DNA of 64,000 nt, from NCBI GenBank assembly GCA_028281285.1, contig JANQKF010000016.1:1-64000 (forward strand). The letters are read 5' to 3'. Positions 42,960 through 51,392 of the stretch are shown here, one piece after another (position 1 is the first letter of the stretch; each line of letters opens with the position of its first letter). Source of the stretch: Cyclobacteriaceae bacterium. Its GTDB lineage: Bacteria; Bacteroidota; Bacteroidia; Cytophagales; Cyclobacteriaceae. The position numbers and the translations under genes are program-made. The notes under the pieces were generated by a model. It saw only the letters and a list, made by a program, of their open reading frames with translations, did not search any database and was not told the DNA's origin.

Positions 42960-43688
42960 ATGAAAGACTCAATCAATATCATCTCCTACGAAAGCTTAGC
43001 GATAGCCTTTATTCCGGTTTTACTAGTTATCATAATTATGTGGCGCTGGAAACTTAACTATAAGAAGTCTGTTTATGCGGTTTTTAGGATGTTGGTGCAA
43101 CTCTTGTTGATCGGCTTCTTCCTGGCTTACATTTTCGAGGCAGTAAGCTTCTGGCCAGTGATCTTAGTCCTGGCGGTGATGCTGTTTTCATCCAGTTGGA
43201 TCGCATTGAGAACCATGAAAATTCCTAGAAGGCAGCTGCTGATGAAGTCATTTCTGGCGATTTCAATTGGTGGAGTGTCGGTGCTTCTTTTGATTACACA
43301 AGGTGTACTGAACCTTCAACCGTGGTACCTGCCTAGCTATATGATTCCTTTAGCCGGAATGATTTTCGCCAATGCCATGAACAGTATAAGCCTGGCGGGC
43401 GAAAGATTGGAATCTGAAGTGGGGAGAGGAGTGAACTATCAAAAAGCCAGAGTAATCGCACTCAATGCCGCTCTTATCCCTATAACGAACTCATTGTTGG
43501 CTGTCGGGTTGGTATCCATCCCCGGAATGATGACAGGCCAGATTCTGTCTGGTGTAGAGCCCTTTATAGCTGCTCGATATCAGATTATGGTGATGTGTAT
43601 GATCTTTGGGTCGACAGGTATTTCGGTCACTGTTTTTCTGACGTTGCTGAGGAAAGATTTTCAGACAGTTTCAACCAGTCAGGTTTGA
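42960..43688 (+). CDS. FetB/UPF0014 ABC permease
   Basis: A 242-residue membrane protein with about seven helices, matching the UPF0014/FetB family: FRMLVQLLLIGFFLAYIFE, MIPLAGMIFANAMNSISLAGERL, VNYQKARVIALNAALIPITN and GMMTGQILSGVEPFIAARYQI. In E. coli FetB works with the ATPase FetA in iron export and peroxide resistance. No FetA-like ATPase lies nearby, so this is an orphan permease. The thiol peroxidase gene 74 bases downstream gives a loose oxidative-stress link. Confidence 0.88.
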   Translation: MKDSINIISYESLAIAFIPVLLVIIIMWRWKLNYKKSVYAVFRMLVQLLLIGFFLAYIFEAVSFWPVILVLAVMLFSSSWIALRTMKIPRRQLLMKSFLAISIGGVSVLLLITQGVLNLQPWYLPSYMIPLAGMIFANAMNSISLAGERLESEVGRGVNYQKARVIALNAALIPITNSLLAVGLVSIPGMMTGQILSGVEPFIAARYQIMVMCMIFGSTGISVTVFLTLLRKDFQTVSTSQV

Positions 43689-43762
43689 CATTGCTGATAA
43701 AAATTTCATCTTGCGTGAACAAGGTATACTACCTCATTGTTAAGAACTGAAACACTAGAACT

Positions 43763-44263
43763 ATGGCCATTTTAGCAGACGGAGGAAAACAAGAATTAAC
43801 CTCAGGAAACTTCCCAAAAGTTGGAGATACACTTGGAAACTACCAATTCGTAAAAACGGATCTTTCAGAAACAGATTTGAACGCTTACAGCGGCAAAAAA
43901 AGGATCTTGAATATCTTCCCGAGTATCGATACCGGGACTTGTGCCACTTCTGTCAGGACGTTTAACCAGCGAGCTGCCGGCCTTGATAATACTGTAGTGC
44001 TCTGTATTTCCGCAGACCTGCCCATGGCCCAAAAACGATTCTGTGGAGCTGAGGGTATTGAAGGAGTCGAGATGCTTTCTCACTTCAGACACTCTGAACT
44101 TGCCGATGACTTGGGGATAAAATTTGAGAATGGTCCGTTGAAAGGGTTGGATGCAAGAACTATCATAGTCCTTGATGAGGAAGGTAAGGTGACTCATACC
44201 GAATTGGTAGGTATTGTAGGGCATGAGCCTGATTATGATGCTGCCCTTGCGGCACTGTTGTGA
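43763..44263 (+). CDS. tpx: Thiol peroxidase
   Basis: A 166-residue atypical 2-Cys peroxiredoxin. The peroxidatic Cys60 lies in FPSIDTGTCATSVRTF and the resolving Cys94 in KRFCGAEGI, the standard Tpx arrangement; DARTIIVLDEEGKV and the C-terminal YDAALAALL complete the fold. It reduces hydrogen and alkyl peroxides using thioredoxin in the cytosol. Length and motifs are normal. With MsrA, MsrB and the FetB-like permease it adds to the oxidative-stress flavour of the window, though the genes are not in one operon. Confidence 0.96.
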   Translation: MAILADGGKQELTSGNFPKVGDTLGNYQFVKTDLSETDLNAYSGKKRILNIFPSIDTGTCATSVRTFNQRAAGLDNTVVLCISADLPMAQKRFCGAEGIEGVEMLSHFRHSELADDLGIKFENGPLKGLDARTIIVLDEEGKVTHTELVGIVGHEPDYDAALAALL

Positions 44264-44300
44264 GGACTATTAAATTTCATTACATTGGGTTATTAATTCA

Positions 44301-44939
44301 ATGAATAGTCCAACAAAGTTAGTTAGATTAAAAACCACCAGACTTGTAGTATTGTTTGTAGGGCTCGCCTATGGGAATTTCCTCCTTGCGCAAAAGGATC
44401 AAGGCTTTGGATCTGCCAAATCTCTTATGGAAGTCCACGTTGGAACTTTTGGAGCTTGGATTCAACATGAGACAAAGTTAGAGCAGGGGTTTGTCCTTAG
44501 AACAGAAGTCGGACTGAGAAATCCCCACGTACTAGGCAATACATTACTCGCCTTTACCTTCATCGATCAATTCTTGGAGTCCCTAGATAGATTCGTTCCT
44601 GAAATCAATATTGAACCGCGGTTGTATTTTATTGAAAAGAGAAAATCCAAGGAGAACAGGTTTGGTAAGGGAAGATACGGACATTTTTTCTCTCTAAGGT
44701 TCGTGTCAAGACCCGACTGGTTCAGTATTGGAGAACCCACCAGGAATCATCCTTATAAAGAGACTTTGGTTATTCCGAGCTATGGTGTAAAGCGCATGCT
44801 GGTAAGGAAACTTTCCGTAGAAGGTAGTTTAGGATTGGCTTTCCGAAGGCACATTCATCATCAAAACACTACCAGAGAAGAAATATTTAATAGTACCGCC
44901 TTTCAATTTGATATCCGCCTGGGGTATCGATTGTTCTAG
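44301..44939 (+). CDS. Putative outer-membrane beta-barrel protein, unknown family
   Basis: A 212-residue exported protein: a signal (VVLFVGLAYGNFLLAQ) follows a basic start, then alternating strands such as GAWIQHETKLEQGFVLRTEVG, PEINIEPRLYF, HFFSLRFVSR and FQFDIRLGYRLF. The terminal Phe and paired aromatic positions suggest a small outer-membrane barrel. It follows tpx by 37 bases. No family is recognised. Immediately downstream, on the other strand, lies the SRPBCC pseudogene. Confidence 0.72.
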   Translation: MNSPTKLVRLKTTRLVVLFVGLAYGNFLLAQKDQGFGSAKSLMEVHVGTFGAWIQHETKLEQGFVLRTEVGLRNPHVLGNTLLAFTFIDQFLESLDRFVPEINIEPRLYFIEKRKSKENRFGKGRYGHFFSLRFVSRPDWFSIGEPTRNHPYKETLVIPSYGVKRMLVRKLSVEGSLGLAFRRHIHHQNTTREEIFNSTAFQFDIRLGYRLF

Positions 44940-44941
44940 TA

Positions 44942-45402
44942 TTAATCAATAGAATCCTCTTCGGGTCCCGGCTCATTTTCAGTAAATTCCTTAAACATCA
45001 ACATGTATTTATAGCTCTGCTTTTTGAATGAGCCTGGTATCAGAGTGGCCATGATTTTCTTGAATCCACTACACTTGAATTCGTTCTTCATTGTCTATTT
45101 GGTGGTGTTTTCATCCACTTCTTCGAACGTATTAAAGATCCATTCTTCACATTATCGGCTTGGTATAGTCCATCAAACTGTTCCGGTAGATTCCGTTTGG
45201 TAACCGTCTCCGTCATTTTGATTTCGCGCTTGCTCATTTTGAATTCCATATTAGAAATCGCGCCTTCTTCACTAGGGGTTCCTTCTGCATGTTCAAAGCT
45301 TACCAGGCCCTCTTGCTATTTAACGAGGTTGTCTCGATTGTCGAAGAGTTCAATAACCATAGCTTGGGGAAGGTTCAGAATAAGTTCACGGCTGTACTCC
45401 AT
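44942..45402 (-). pseudogene. Broken SRPBCC (polyketide-cyclase-like) gene
   Basis: Read on the minus strand from ATG 45400-45402, the product begins MEYSRELILNLPQAMVIELF and would make a SRPBCC/START-like ligand-binding protein of about 153 residues. It is broken three ways. A TAG replaces a codon at position 29 (45316-45318), where DNLVK-QEGLVSFEH suggests Trp. A one-base shift lies near 45135-45145, after YQADNVKNG, and the frame then continues as FNTFEEVDENTTK. A second TAG (45095-45097) follows, again where Trp fits (TTK-TMKNEF). After that the frame runs cleanly through FKKQSYKYMLMFKEF to TAA 44942-44944. Recoding is unlikely given the frameshift. The decay looks recent because the rest is intact. 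Confidence 0.85.
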
Positions 45403-45465
45403 AAGAGTTAAGGTTGATAAGACAAATTGAGTTAAGATTTTCAGAGGCCCTATAACAAAAAATAA

Positions 45466-45490
45466 CCCTTTTATCCGTCTGATAAAAGGG
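45466..45490 (-). terminator. Terminator after the DUF763 gene
   Basis: CCCTTTTATC (45466-45475) and GATAAAAGGG (45481-45490) form a perfect 10-bp stem with a 5-base loop. On the minus strand a T-rich tail (TTATTTTTTG) follows. It is about 180 bases beyond the DUF763 stop; between them (45491-45671) I see no gene, only AT-rich sequence. Confidence 0.85.
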
Positions 45491-45671
45491 CTGAAAAATT
45501 ATACCTCAACGTACAGAATTAATTTTCAATTTTTTCTAAACACTTATTCGACTTGTTTCCTCAAAGATATCCCTGATACTATTAATCCAGCCCGGATTTA
45601 GATGGATGAACATGATCCTTCGATAATTGGAAGGAATCTTTCGATAACGAAACGCGGTGTCTGGCCGCAGA

Positions 45672-46883
45672 CTAGAAAAGGCTTAACTGAGACTTCGGAC
45701 CAGGTTTCTTTGACGCCCCGAATACAGTCATTCCCCCATATTTATATGAGTCTTGTCGTTCTTTCTGAATAACCGCCTTGAAGTTGGCGTTAGGTTGGAA
45801 TGATTTTTCGAGCTTTTGGGCCACATTGGTAAGGCTCTTGACGGCCTTGATTTTGTCTGAGTGACCTATTTTGGCACGATCTACTGCGGCACGCAACAGA
45901 GATAAGGTCTCATCATAGGTCTTCAAGGGGACAGGGAAGGGGTGACCATCCTTGCCTCCATGAGCAAAGGAGAAACGAGCGGGATCACTGAAGCGAGATC
46001 GAGTTCCATAGATTACCTCACTTACTAAGGTCAGCGATTGAAGCGTTCTGGGTCCGACCCCTTTAAGTAAGAGTAACTCCTCGAAATCATTGAGATCGGT
46101 ATCATGGGCTAAAGCTAAAATACTTCCAAGTCTCTTAAGGTCCACATCTTCAGCGCGAACATCATGATGTGCAGGCAACAGGACGAATCGCTGAGCTTCC
46201 CTCATGATCTTTGAGGGTTGCTCATCGGCCATTGCTAATATTGACTCTTTAGTGTTTCTGGCTTCGTTATGGGTAAGGTTAAGAATTAACCCCTGATTGT
46301 CACCAAGAACAGAGGTATGAGGGTCTTCGAGAAATTGCTTGAATGCTCTAGAATACCAGTGATATCTACGGGCGTAACCAGTAGCATCGTTCATTCCTTG
46401 TTGCACCACCGACCATTCACCTTCATCAGTGAGAAAAAAGGAGTGAAGATAGATGGAGAAACCATCTTGAACGGCCGTATTGTCCACTTTAGCACTTAAC
46501 TTGCTTGACCTGACCAAGTCATCGCCATCTAATCCTGTTTTTTCTGCGATGGCCATCAGTTCAGATGGCGTTTGACGTGAGTATTTTCCTCGACCACCAC
46601 AAACATAAATCCCAAGTTCTTTGGAGATAGGATTAATGGCTTTTTTTAATGCACCCACAACGGAGGTGGTGATACCCGATGAGTGCCAATCCATTCCCAT
46701 TACCGCGCCCAAAGATTGAAACCATAGGGGGTCGCTTAGTCGCTGTATCATTGCTGACTTTCCGTACTCTACCAAAATGGCTTCGGTGATTGCACGTCCA
46801 AGTGTGGCCATTCGATTGGCCAACCAGGGAGGGACAGTGCCATAATGAAGTGGGAGATCAGCGTGACCAGATTGTCGCATCAT
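45672..46883 (-). CDS. DUF763 protein
   Basis: A 403-residue soluble protein of DUF763: MRQSGHADLPLHYGTVPPWL at the start, then MGMDWHSSGITTSVVGALK, YVCGGRGKYSRQTP, KVDNTAVQDGFSIYLHSFF, WSVVQQGMN and a helix-hairpin-helix-like LLLLKGVGPRTLQSLTLVSE near residue 270, followed by RFSFAHGGKDGHPFPVP. The HhH and conserved His/Asp/Gly motifs suggest nucleic-acid contact, but no activity is established. The family is best known from archaea and some thermophiles, so gene transfer is possible. Two palindromes lie just upstream. Confidence 0.9.
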   Translation of the reverse strand: MMRQSGHADLPLHYGTVPPWLANRMATLGRAITEAILVEYGKSAMIQRLSDPLWFQSLGAVMGMDWHSSGITTSVVGALKKAINPISKELGIYVCGGRGKYSRQTPSELMAIAEKTGLDGDDLVRSSKLSAKVDNTAVQDGFSIYLHSFFLTDEGEWSVVQQGMNDATGYARRYHWYSRAFKQFLEDPHTSVLGDNQGLILNLTHNEARNTKESILAMADEQPSKIMREAQRFVLLPAHHDVRAEDVDLKRLGSILALAHDTDLNDFEELLLLKGVGPRTLQSLTLVSEVIYGTRSRFSDPARFSFAHGGKDGHPFPVPLKTYDETLSLLRAAVDRAKIGHSDKIKAVKSLTNVAQKLEKSFQPNANFKAVIQKERQDSYKYGGMTVFGASKKPGPKSQLSLF

Positions 46884-46905
46884 TCAAATTAACTAAAATT
46901 AATAG

Positions 46906-46926
46906 TTAACTAAAATATTTAGTTAA
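46906..46926. promoter_or_regulatory. Perfect palindrome upstream of DUF763
   Basis: Arms TTAACTAAA (46906-46914) and TTTAGTTAA (46918-46926) are exact inverses with a 3-base spacer, a size typical of a dimeric repressor site. A third TTAACTAAA half-site occurs just left (46889-46897), 9 bases from the DUF763 start region. It lies 23 bases from the DUF763 ATG. Confidence 0.65.
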
Positions 46927-46930
46927 TAAT

Positions 46931-46946
46931 TGTTAAGTGCTTAACA
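46931..46946. promoter_or_regulatory. Second palindrome in the same gap
   Basis: TGTTAAG (46931-46937) and CTTAACA (46940-46946) are exact inverses with a 2-base spacer, only 5 bases from the first palindrome and on the side of the small gene at 46977. The two share a TTAA core. Together they suggest an operator region between two divergent genes. Confidence 0.55.
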
Positions 46947-46976
46947 TTATCCGGATAGAAGCCGTATTTTGAAGAT

Positions 46977-47099
46977 ATGATATTGTCTAAAACTATTCCT
47001 CGACTAAAAAGATTTGCCAAAGGTTCTGGCTGTAATTTCAGAATATTGATGCTGATTGTGTTGGTTTGGGGTGTTTATGAGCTGATTGTCCTTTTTTGA
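46977..47099 (+). CDS. Putative 40-residue tail-anchored membrane peptide
   Basis: A short frame from ATG 46977 to TGA 47097-47099. The first 22 residues are basic (SKTIPRLKRFAKGSGCNFR) and the last 18 are strongly hydrophobic (ILMLIVLVWGVYELIVLF), the layout of a small single-span protein. It lies divergent from DUF763 with the palindromes between, 65 bases before the cyclase gene. There is no other support, such as a ribosome site, so it may be a chance frame. No family recognised. Confidence 0.4.
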   Translation: MILSKTIPRLKRFAKGSGCNFRILMLIVLVWGVYELIVLF

Positions 47100-47164
47100 T
47101 GGCTTAAGCGTCTAATGATTAGAACATCATCATAATTCCATGATGAATAGACTAACTTTAGATT

Positions 47165-48259
47165 ATGAGTGAAAAGCTTCGGCTCAAATTAGCCAGACTA
47201 CGAACTATTGCGGTAGTCTGGTTTTCGGTTGCCATTGTCTTTGCCTTGGTTGATCACTTCATAGTGAATTCAACTTCGTATTCGACAGGGGCATCCGATC
47301 TCTATTCGTTTGAGACCAATCTATTCTTCCACATAGCGTCTACATTCATAGCTGTAGTGCTTGGCGCTACATTTTTAGTATTTTACATGCATGAAAGGTT
47401 TAACGAAAGGCCTTACTATCAAGGGGTGGCAACCATAATCGGGGTCTATATCACCATTGTGACTATCATTACCTTTCTCCTTGGATTAGTCCTGGTTCCT
47501 CAAAATACCGGAATATCTTTTGGTTCTCCTGAGTTTGGGGAAGCATACAGGGCCTATCTTCTTGATACCATTCATCTTAAGAATATTATGCTTTGGTCAA
47601 TTGTGGTGGGTTTTACCCAGTTTCTGATGCAGATCAACGACAAGTTTGGTCATGGAGTACTATGGGATTTGATCAAAGGTAAGTACCACAAAGCCAGGGA
47701 AGAGGAACGGATATTTATGTTCTTAGACCTCAAATCATCTACCGCTACTGCAGAGAAGCTTGGTAATAGACTCTATCATTCATTTTTGAGAGATTACTTC
47801 TCCGACATCACTAATGCGATCATTTTCAATAAGGGACAGGTGTATCAATATGTAGGTGATGAGGTGGTGATTACCTGGAAATTGCAGGAGGGAATCGATG
47901 ACCAACACTGTTTGAAATGCTACTTCGATATCAAATGGTCCATTGAGCGGAAAAGAGAGAAGTATGAGGAGAAGTATGGCATGATCCCGGAGTTTAAGGC
48001 CGGAATCCACACTGGCAAGGTAATAGCCGGGGAGATCGGAATAATTAAGAGAGATATAACTTATTCCGGAGATGTGCTAAATACAGCGGCTCGTATCCAA
48101 TCAAAGTGCAACGAATTTGATGTTCCGATTTTAGTTTCACAAGATGTGCTCAATCTTTTTCAAAAGAATATCCCCTATTCCGCAAAAGAAATAGGGGATA
48201 TAGAGCTTCGTGGAAAGTCGGCAACAGTGGCCTTAAGCACTGTTACCTCCAACTTTTAA
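47165..48259 (+). CDS. Membrane adenylate/guanylate cyclase (class III)
   Basis: A 364-residue cyclase. Four hydrophobic segments (about 12-32, 54-76, 88-112 and 138-156) form a membrane domain. The class III catalytic domain covers about 182-330: metal-binding Asp188 (FLDLKSST) and Asp232 (YVGDEVV), FKAGIHTGKVIAGEIG, and the purine-site region RDITYSGDVLNTAARIQ with Asn306 and Arg310. Catalytic residues are all present. It should make cAMP or cGMP; no effector gene is seen nearby. Its last four bases overlap the end of the convergent amylase gene. Confidence 0.88.
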   Translation: MSEKLRLKLARLRTIAVVWFSVAIVFALVDHFIVNSTSYSTGASDLYSFETNLFFHIASTFIAVVLGATFLVFYMHERFNERPYYQGVATIIGVYITIVTIITFLLGLVLVPQNTGISFGSPEFGEAYRAYLLDTIHLKNIMLWSIVVGFTQFLMQINDKFGHGVLWDLIKGKYHKAREEERIFMFLDLKSSTATAEKLGNRLYHSFLRDYFSDITNAIIFNKGQVYQYVGDEVVITWKLQEGIDDQHCLKCYFDIKWSIERKREKYEEKYGMIPEFKAGIHTGKVIAGEIGIIKRDITYSGDVLNTAARIQSKCNEFDVPILVSQDVLNLFQKNIPYSAKEIGDIELRGKSATVALSTVTSNF

Positions 48260-50109
48260 TTTTTCAATTCCAGAATAGTGGTTGTTTTACCTGGAACCTT
48301 AAAGTCTTCCGAAAGATCATGGGTTTGATCAGTAACCACATTAAAACCTTTCGAATAACCTCTTAGCATCTCGATATGACGACTTCTTGAGATAGTGGCC
48401 TCTTCCTCATTCATATTCATCACTACCATAACACGACCTTCGTCAGTATACCGGAAGTACACATAAACGTTATTCTGAGGTATGAAATGCACTAGTTTCC
48501 CGCTGTGAATCACATCACTGCCTTTTCTCCAATTCGTGACTTTCGAAACATAATCGAATGCCTCATTTTCATCTGCTGTTCTTCCGGACCTAATGAAAAC
48601 ACTTCTTGCATCACCTTCCCAGCCGCCTGGCATATCCACACGTTTGTCTCCGTCACCGCCCTTTGTACCTTGTTTCATAGCCAATTCAGTACCATAATAA
48701 ACCTGGGGAATTCCTCGAGTTGTCATCAAATAACCGTATGCCATTTTGAAGTGATCCATATTCTCCCCGAGCGTTGAATAGAACCTGTGAATATCATGAT
48801 TGTCGAGGAAGATTACATTGTACATCGGGTCGGAGTAGGACCGATCCATGGACAGCACATAGTAGAGGTTCATAATTCCTGTATTCCAACTGAAATCTTG
48901 TTTGAATGCATCTCTAAGCGCGAAATGGATCTGAAAATCAGTCACACTTTTTAGATGAGAGTTATATCCGTCATCCATCCCTGGTAGATCCTTTTGCCAA
49001 TACGCTTCATGTGAAGGACCTTCCACCCAGGATTCGCCTACAATGTTAAAAGTAGGGTAGGCTTCCAGAATTTCCTTGGCCCATCGCGCCATATAATCCT
49101 TGTAAGGGTATACGTAGGTATCCATTCTGACTCCATCAACCCCGGATTCTTCGATCCACCACATGGTGTTTTGTATAAGGTAATCCGCCACCAAAGGATT
49201 TCTTTGATTTAAATCGGGCATTTCCGGAACAAACCATCCGCGCTCTAGTTGATTCAGGTCAAACTCTGATGCATAAGGATCGGATTGAACTTCACCCCTG
49301 AAGTTGGTCTGGCCTCTTAACTCGAAGTTGTGCACCCAATCTTTTGTGGGTAAGTCCTTCATCCACCAATGCTGATCTCCGATATGATTGTGAATCATAT
49401 CCATAATGACTTTCAGTCCTTTATCATGACATGATTTAACAAAAGCATTGAATTCATCATTGGATCCGAAACGCCTGTCAATCTTATACATATCGGTGGC
49501 AGCATAACCATGATAGGCTTTGTATTGGGGAGTCATATCATTTTCGAATACCGGGGTGAGCCATACGGCTGTCATACCAAGGCTTTTGATATAATCGAGA
49601 TGGTTTTGAACACCTTCTATGTCTCCTCCATGGCGACCGCTGGGGTCTTCACGGTTAGCTGGCTCAAGCATTCCTTCCACGGTATCATTGTCAGGATTAG
49701 CATTGGCAAATCGATCGGGCATCAGAAGATAAATGACATCGCGGCTATCGAACCCGAGATTCCTATTGGTGTCGGTGGTTCGCTCTTTAAGCGTGTATTC
49801 AAATGTTTTTTGTCTTCGGGCACTGGTCAAAGTCACTTTGAAGTTTCCTGCCTTGACGTCTGGAGAGATATCCAGGTAGATGAACAAATAATTGGGAGAG
49901 TCACCAGTCTGTTGTCGGATTAAGCGAATGCCCTCCGTGTCAATGGATGCCTTATATTGCCCAATGTCTTCACCATGAACCATTAGTTGGAGAGATGTGG
50001 TTGGCATACTTGACCACCAAAATGGGGGTTCAACTTTAATGTCCTGAGCGTTCATGCCAAGGACCAAAACCATAAGAAATAATGGAATAATAAACCTGCT
50101 GAATTTCAT
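48256..50109 (-). CDS. Secreted GH13 alpha-amylase (cyclomaltodextrinase/neopullulanase-like)
   Basis: A 617-residue exported enzyme. A signal peptide (ending GMNAQ) and a beta N-terminal domain (about 24-110) precede the GH13 (beta/alpha)8 barrel. Catalytic residues are nucleophile Asp330 (GVRMDTYV), acid/base Glu359 (VGESW) and Asp439 (LDNHD); the first conserved region is MDMIHNH. A C-terminal beta domain closes the chain. The N-terminal module and size resemble SusA-type periplasmic neopullulanases of Bacteroidota. It hydrolyses alpha-1,4 (and perhaps alpha-1,6) glucans. No SusCD pair is adjacent, so it is not a full utilisation locus here. Confidence 0.93.
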   Translation of the reverse strand: MKFSRFIIPLFLMVLVLGMNAQDIKVEPPFWWSSMPTTSLQLMVHGEDIGQYKASIDTEGIRLIRQQTGDSPNYLFIYLDISPDVKAGNFKVTLTSARRQKTFEYTLKERTTDTNRNLGFDSRDVIYLLMPDRFANANPDNDTVEGMLEPANREDPSGRHGGDIEGVQNHLDYIKSLGMTAVWLTPVFENDMTPQYKAYHGYAATDMYKIDRRFGSNDEFNAFVKSCHDKGLKVIMDMIHNHIGDQHWWMKDLPTKDWVHNFELRGQTNFRGEVQSDPYASEFDLNQLERGWFVPEMPDLNQRNPLVADYLIQNTMWWIEESGVDGVRMDTYVYPYKDYMARWAKEILEAYPTFNIVGESWVEGPSHEAYWQKDLPGMDDGYNSHLKSVTDFQIHFALRDAFKQDFSWNTGIMNLYYVLSMDRSYSDPMYNVIFLDNHDIHRFYSTLGENMDHFKMAYGYLMTTRGIPQVYYGTELAMKQGTKGGDGDKRVDMPGGWEGDARSVFIRSGRTADENEAFDYVSKVTNWRKGSDVIHSGKLVHFIPQNNVYVYFRYTDEGRVMVVMNMNEEEATISRSRHIEMLRGYSKGFNVVTDQTHDLSEDFKVPGKTTTILELKN

Positions 50110-50280
50110 AAGTTATACTTTGATCAGTTTAGGAAACTAGGAAAATCAGGGCAAGGGTGAAAATGAAATTCGGAAGGATTGCATTACATTTTTATGGCAA
50201 ACGATTGCAATTAATGTCAGCGGAAACAATTGTGGAAATAGGCAGAATGAAGCTTAAAAAACACGAAGCAATATCTTCAA

Positions 50281-51300
50281 TTAGCCAATAATAAAACTGA
50301 TGGTTTTATCCACAATTGAGGAGGCTATCCAAGTCAGGATTGGGATGATCAAATAAAAGATGAACCGTGAGGCTGTAGGTAAGTTAATAGGGATTTCTAA
50401 CGTGTTTTGGACCATCTTCTTATAGTTAATAAGATCGATAACGTTAATGTTCTCAAGGTTTTTGCCAATACGTGATTCTTCCAGCGCCTTGCGGTCACCT
50501 TCAATAGCCTTATCAATTAGCTTGATTTCTCTTTCTTTGGCATCACTTACACGTTTACGAATACCCTTTAAAGGAGTGATTAACATCCATAGAATGGATG
50601 GTACCAAAGGAATAATAGCAGGGTTAGTCAATAAGGGCATAATTGAAATCCCACTTAAGTCCAACGTGCTTACATCTTGAATAAGTAGCAAAGAATAGGC
50701 GCCAATGAAACCAAGGATGCTGATGATCCCTGATTTAGTAAGGGGCATGAATTTTTCCATGTCCAAAATATCGATTTCAATTTCACGGGACAGCTTATTC
50801 ATCAGTCGCAGATTTCTAACTGAGAGCGCTGTCGAATGGGTAATTACAAGCCACAAAAGCATTGTATCTGTTGCAATCCAAATACTATACATTATATAAT
50901 CTGACGACCCGTTAAATACTCTGTTAAGTGAAACCAGGTAGGCGTGAAAAAAACCTACTGCTACAGCTACCAAAGTTTCGACAACCATTGGCCGAAAATT
51001 GACAATCTGTTGCTTGTACGATAATTTTGCTTCTTCATCCAAGTCGCTTGCTGCTAAAAGGCGATTAAAGCTTTTGACGTGACTGTTGTAAATGATTCGC
51101 GTAATGAAAATCACATAACCAATCGTCAGAATCATATAGGCCGAAGAGGCATAATTCGATGGAATCAGTAGGAGACCTTCAAGTAAAAACACTCCCGTCA
51201 ATACTAAAAAGAGGAATAAGCAGGTTAGGAGTCCTATTACCAGTGGGTGAATTCTACCTGATGTGAGTCCGAGAATAAATGGAAGGCGATTCTTTTTCAT
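50281..51300 (-). CDS. Multi-span membrane protein, unknown family
   Basis: A membrane protein of about 339 residues from the ATG at 51300 (MKKNRLPFILGLTSG); another in-frame ATG at 51339 adds 13 residues. Hydrophobic segments lie at about 20-45, 55-75, 100-120, 140-155, 200-215, 225-245 and 320-338. A charged cytosolic stretch (about 245-310) contains AKEREIKLIDKAIEGDRKALEESR. I recognise no family. It is divergent from the M24 peptidase gene with 92 bases between. Function unknown. Confidence 0.7.
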   Translation of the reverse strand: MKKNRLPFILGLTSGRIHPLVIGLLTCLFLFLVLTGVFLLEGLLLIPSNYASSAYMILTIGYVIFITRIIYNSHVKSFNRLLAASDLDEEAKLSYKQQIVNFRPMVVETLVAVAVGFFHAYLVSLNRVFNGSSDYIMYSIWIATDTMLLWLVITHSTALSVRNLRLMNKLSREIEIDILDMEKFMPLTKSGIISILGFIGAYSLLLIQDVSTLDLSGISIMPLLTNPAIIPLVPSILWMLITPLKGIRKRVSDAKEREIKLIDKAIEGDRKALEESRIGKNLENINVIDLINYKKMVQNTLEIPINLPTASRFIFYLIIPILTWIASSIVDKTISFIIG

Positions 51301-51346
51301 CGACCTCAAATTAATCAAATCATGAAAACGAACGGTCAAAATTCTT

Positions 51347-51377
51347 TTTGGTCAGATGATAAAACTGCATAGATTTA
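51347..51377 (+). promoter_or_regulatory. Predicted promoter of the M24 peptidase
   Basis: TTTG (51347-51350), 19 bases, then TAGATTTA (51370-51377). The spacing is right for the Bacteroidota -33/-7 pair, with one mismatch in the last base of TAnnTTTG. The start codon is 15 bases downstream. Confidence 0.4.
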
Positions 51378-51392
51378 GACAAACCTTAAACC

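Noticed and set aside
44942-45402. Stop-codon recoding (TAG as Trp or pyrrolysine) to rescue the SRPBCC gene
   Set aside because: A frameshift lies between the two TAG codons, so recoding alone cannot restore the protein; other genes here stop normally at TAG.
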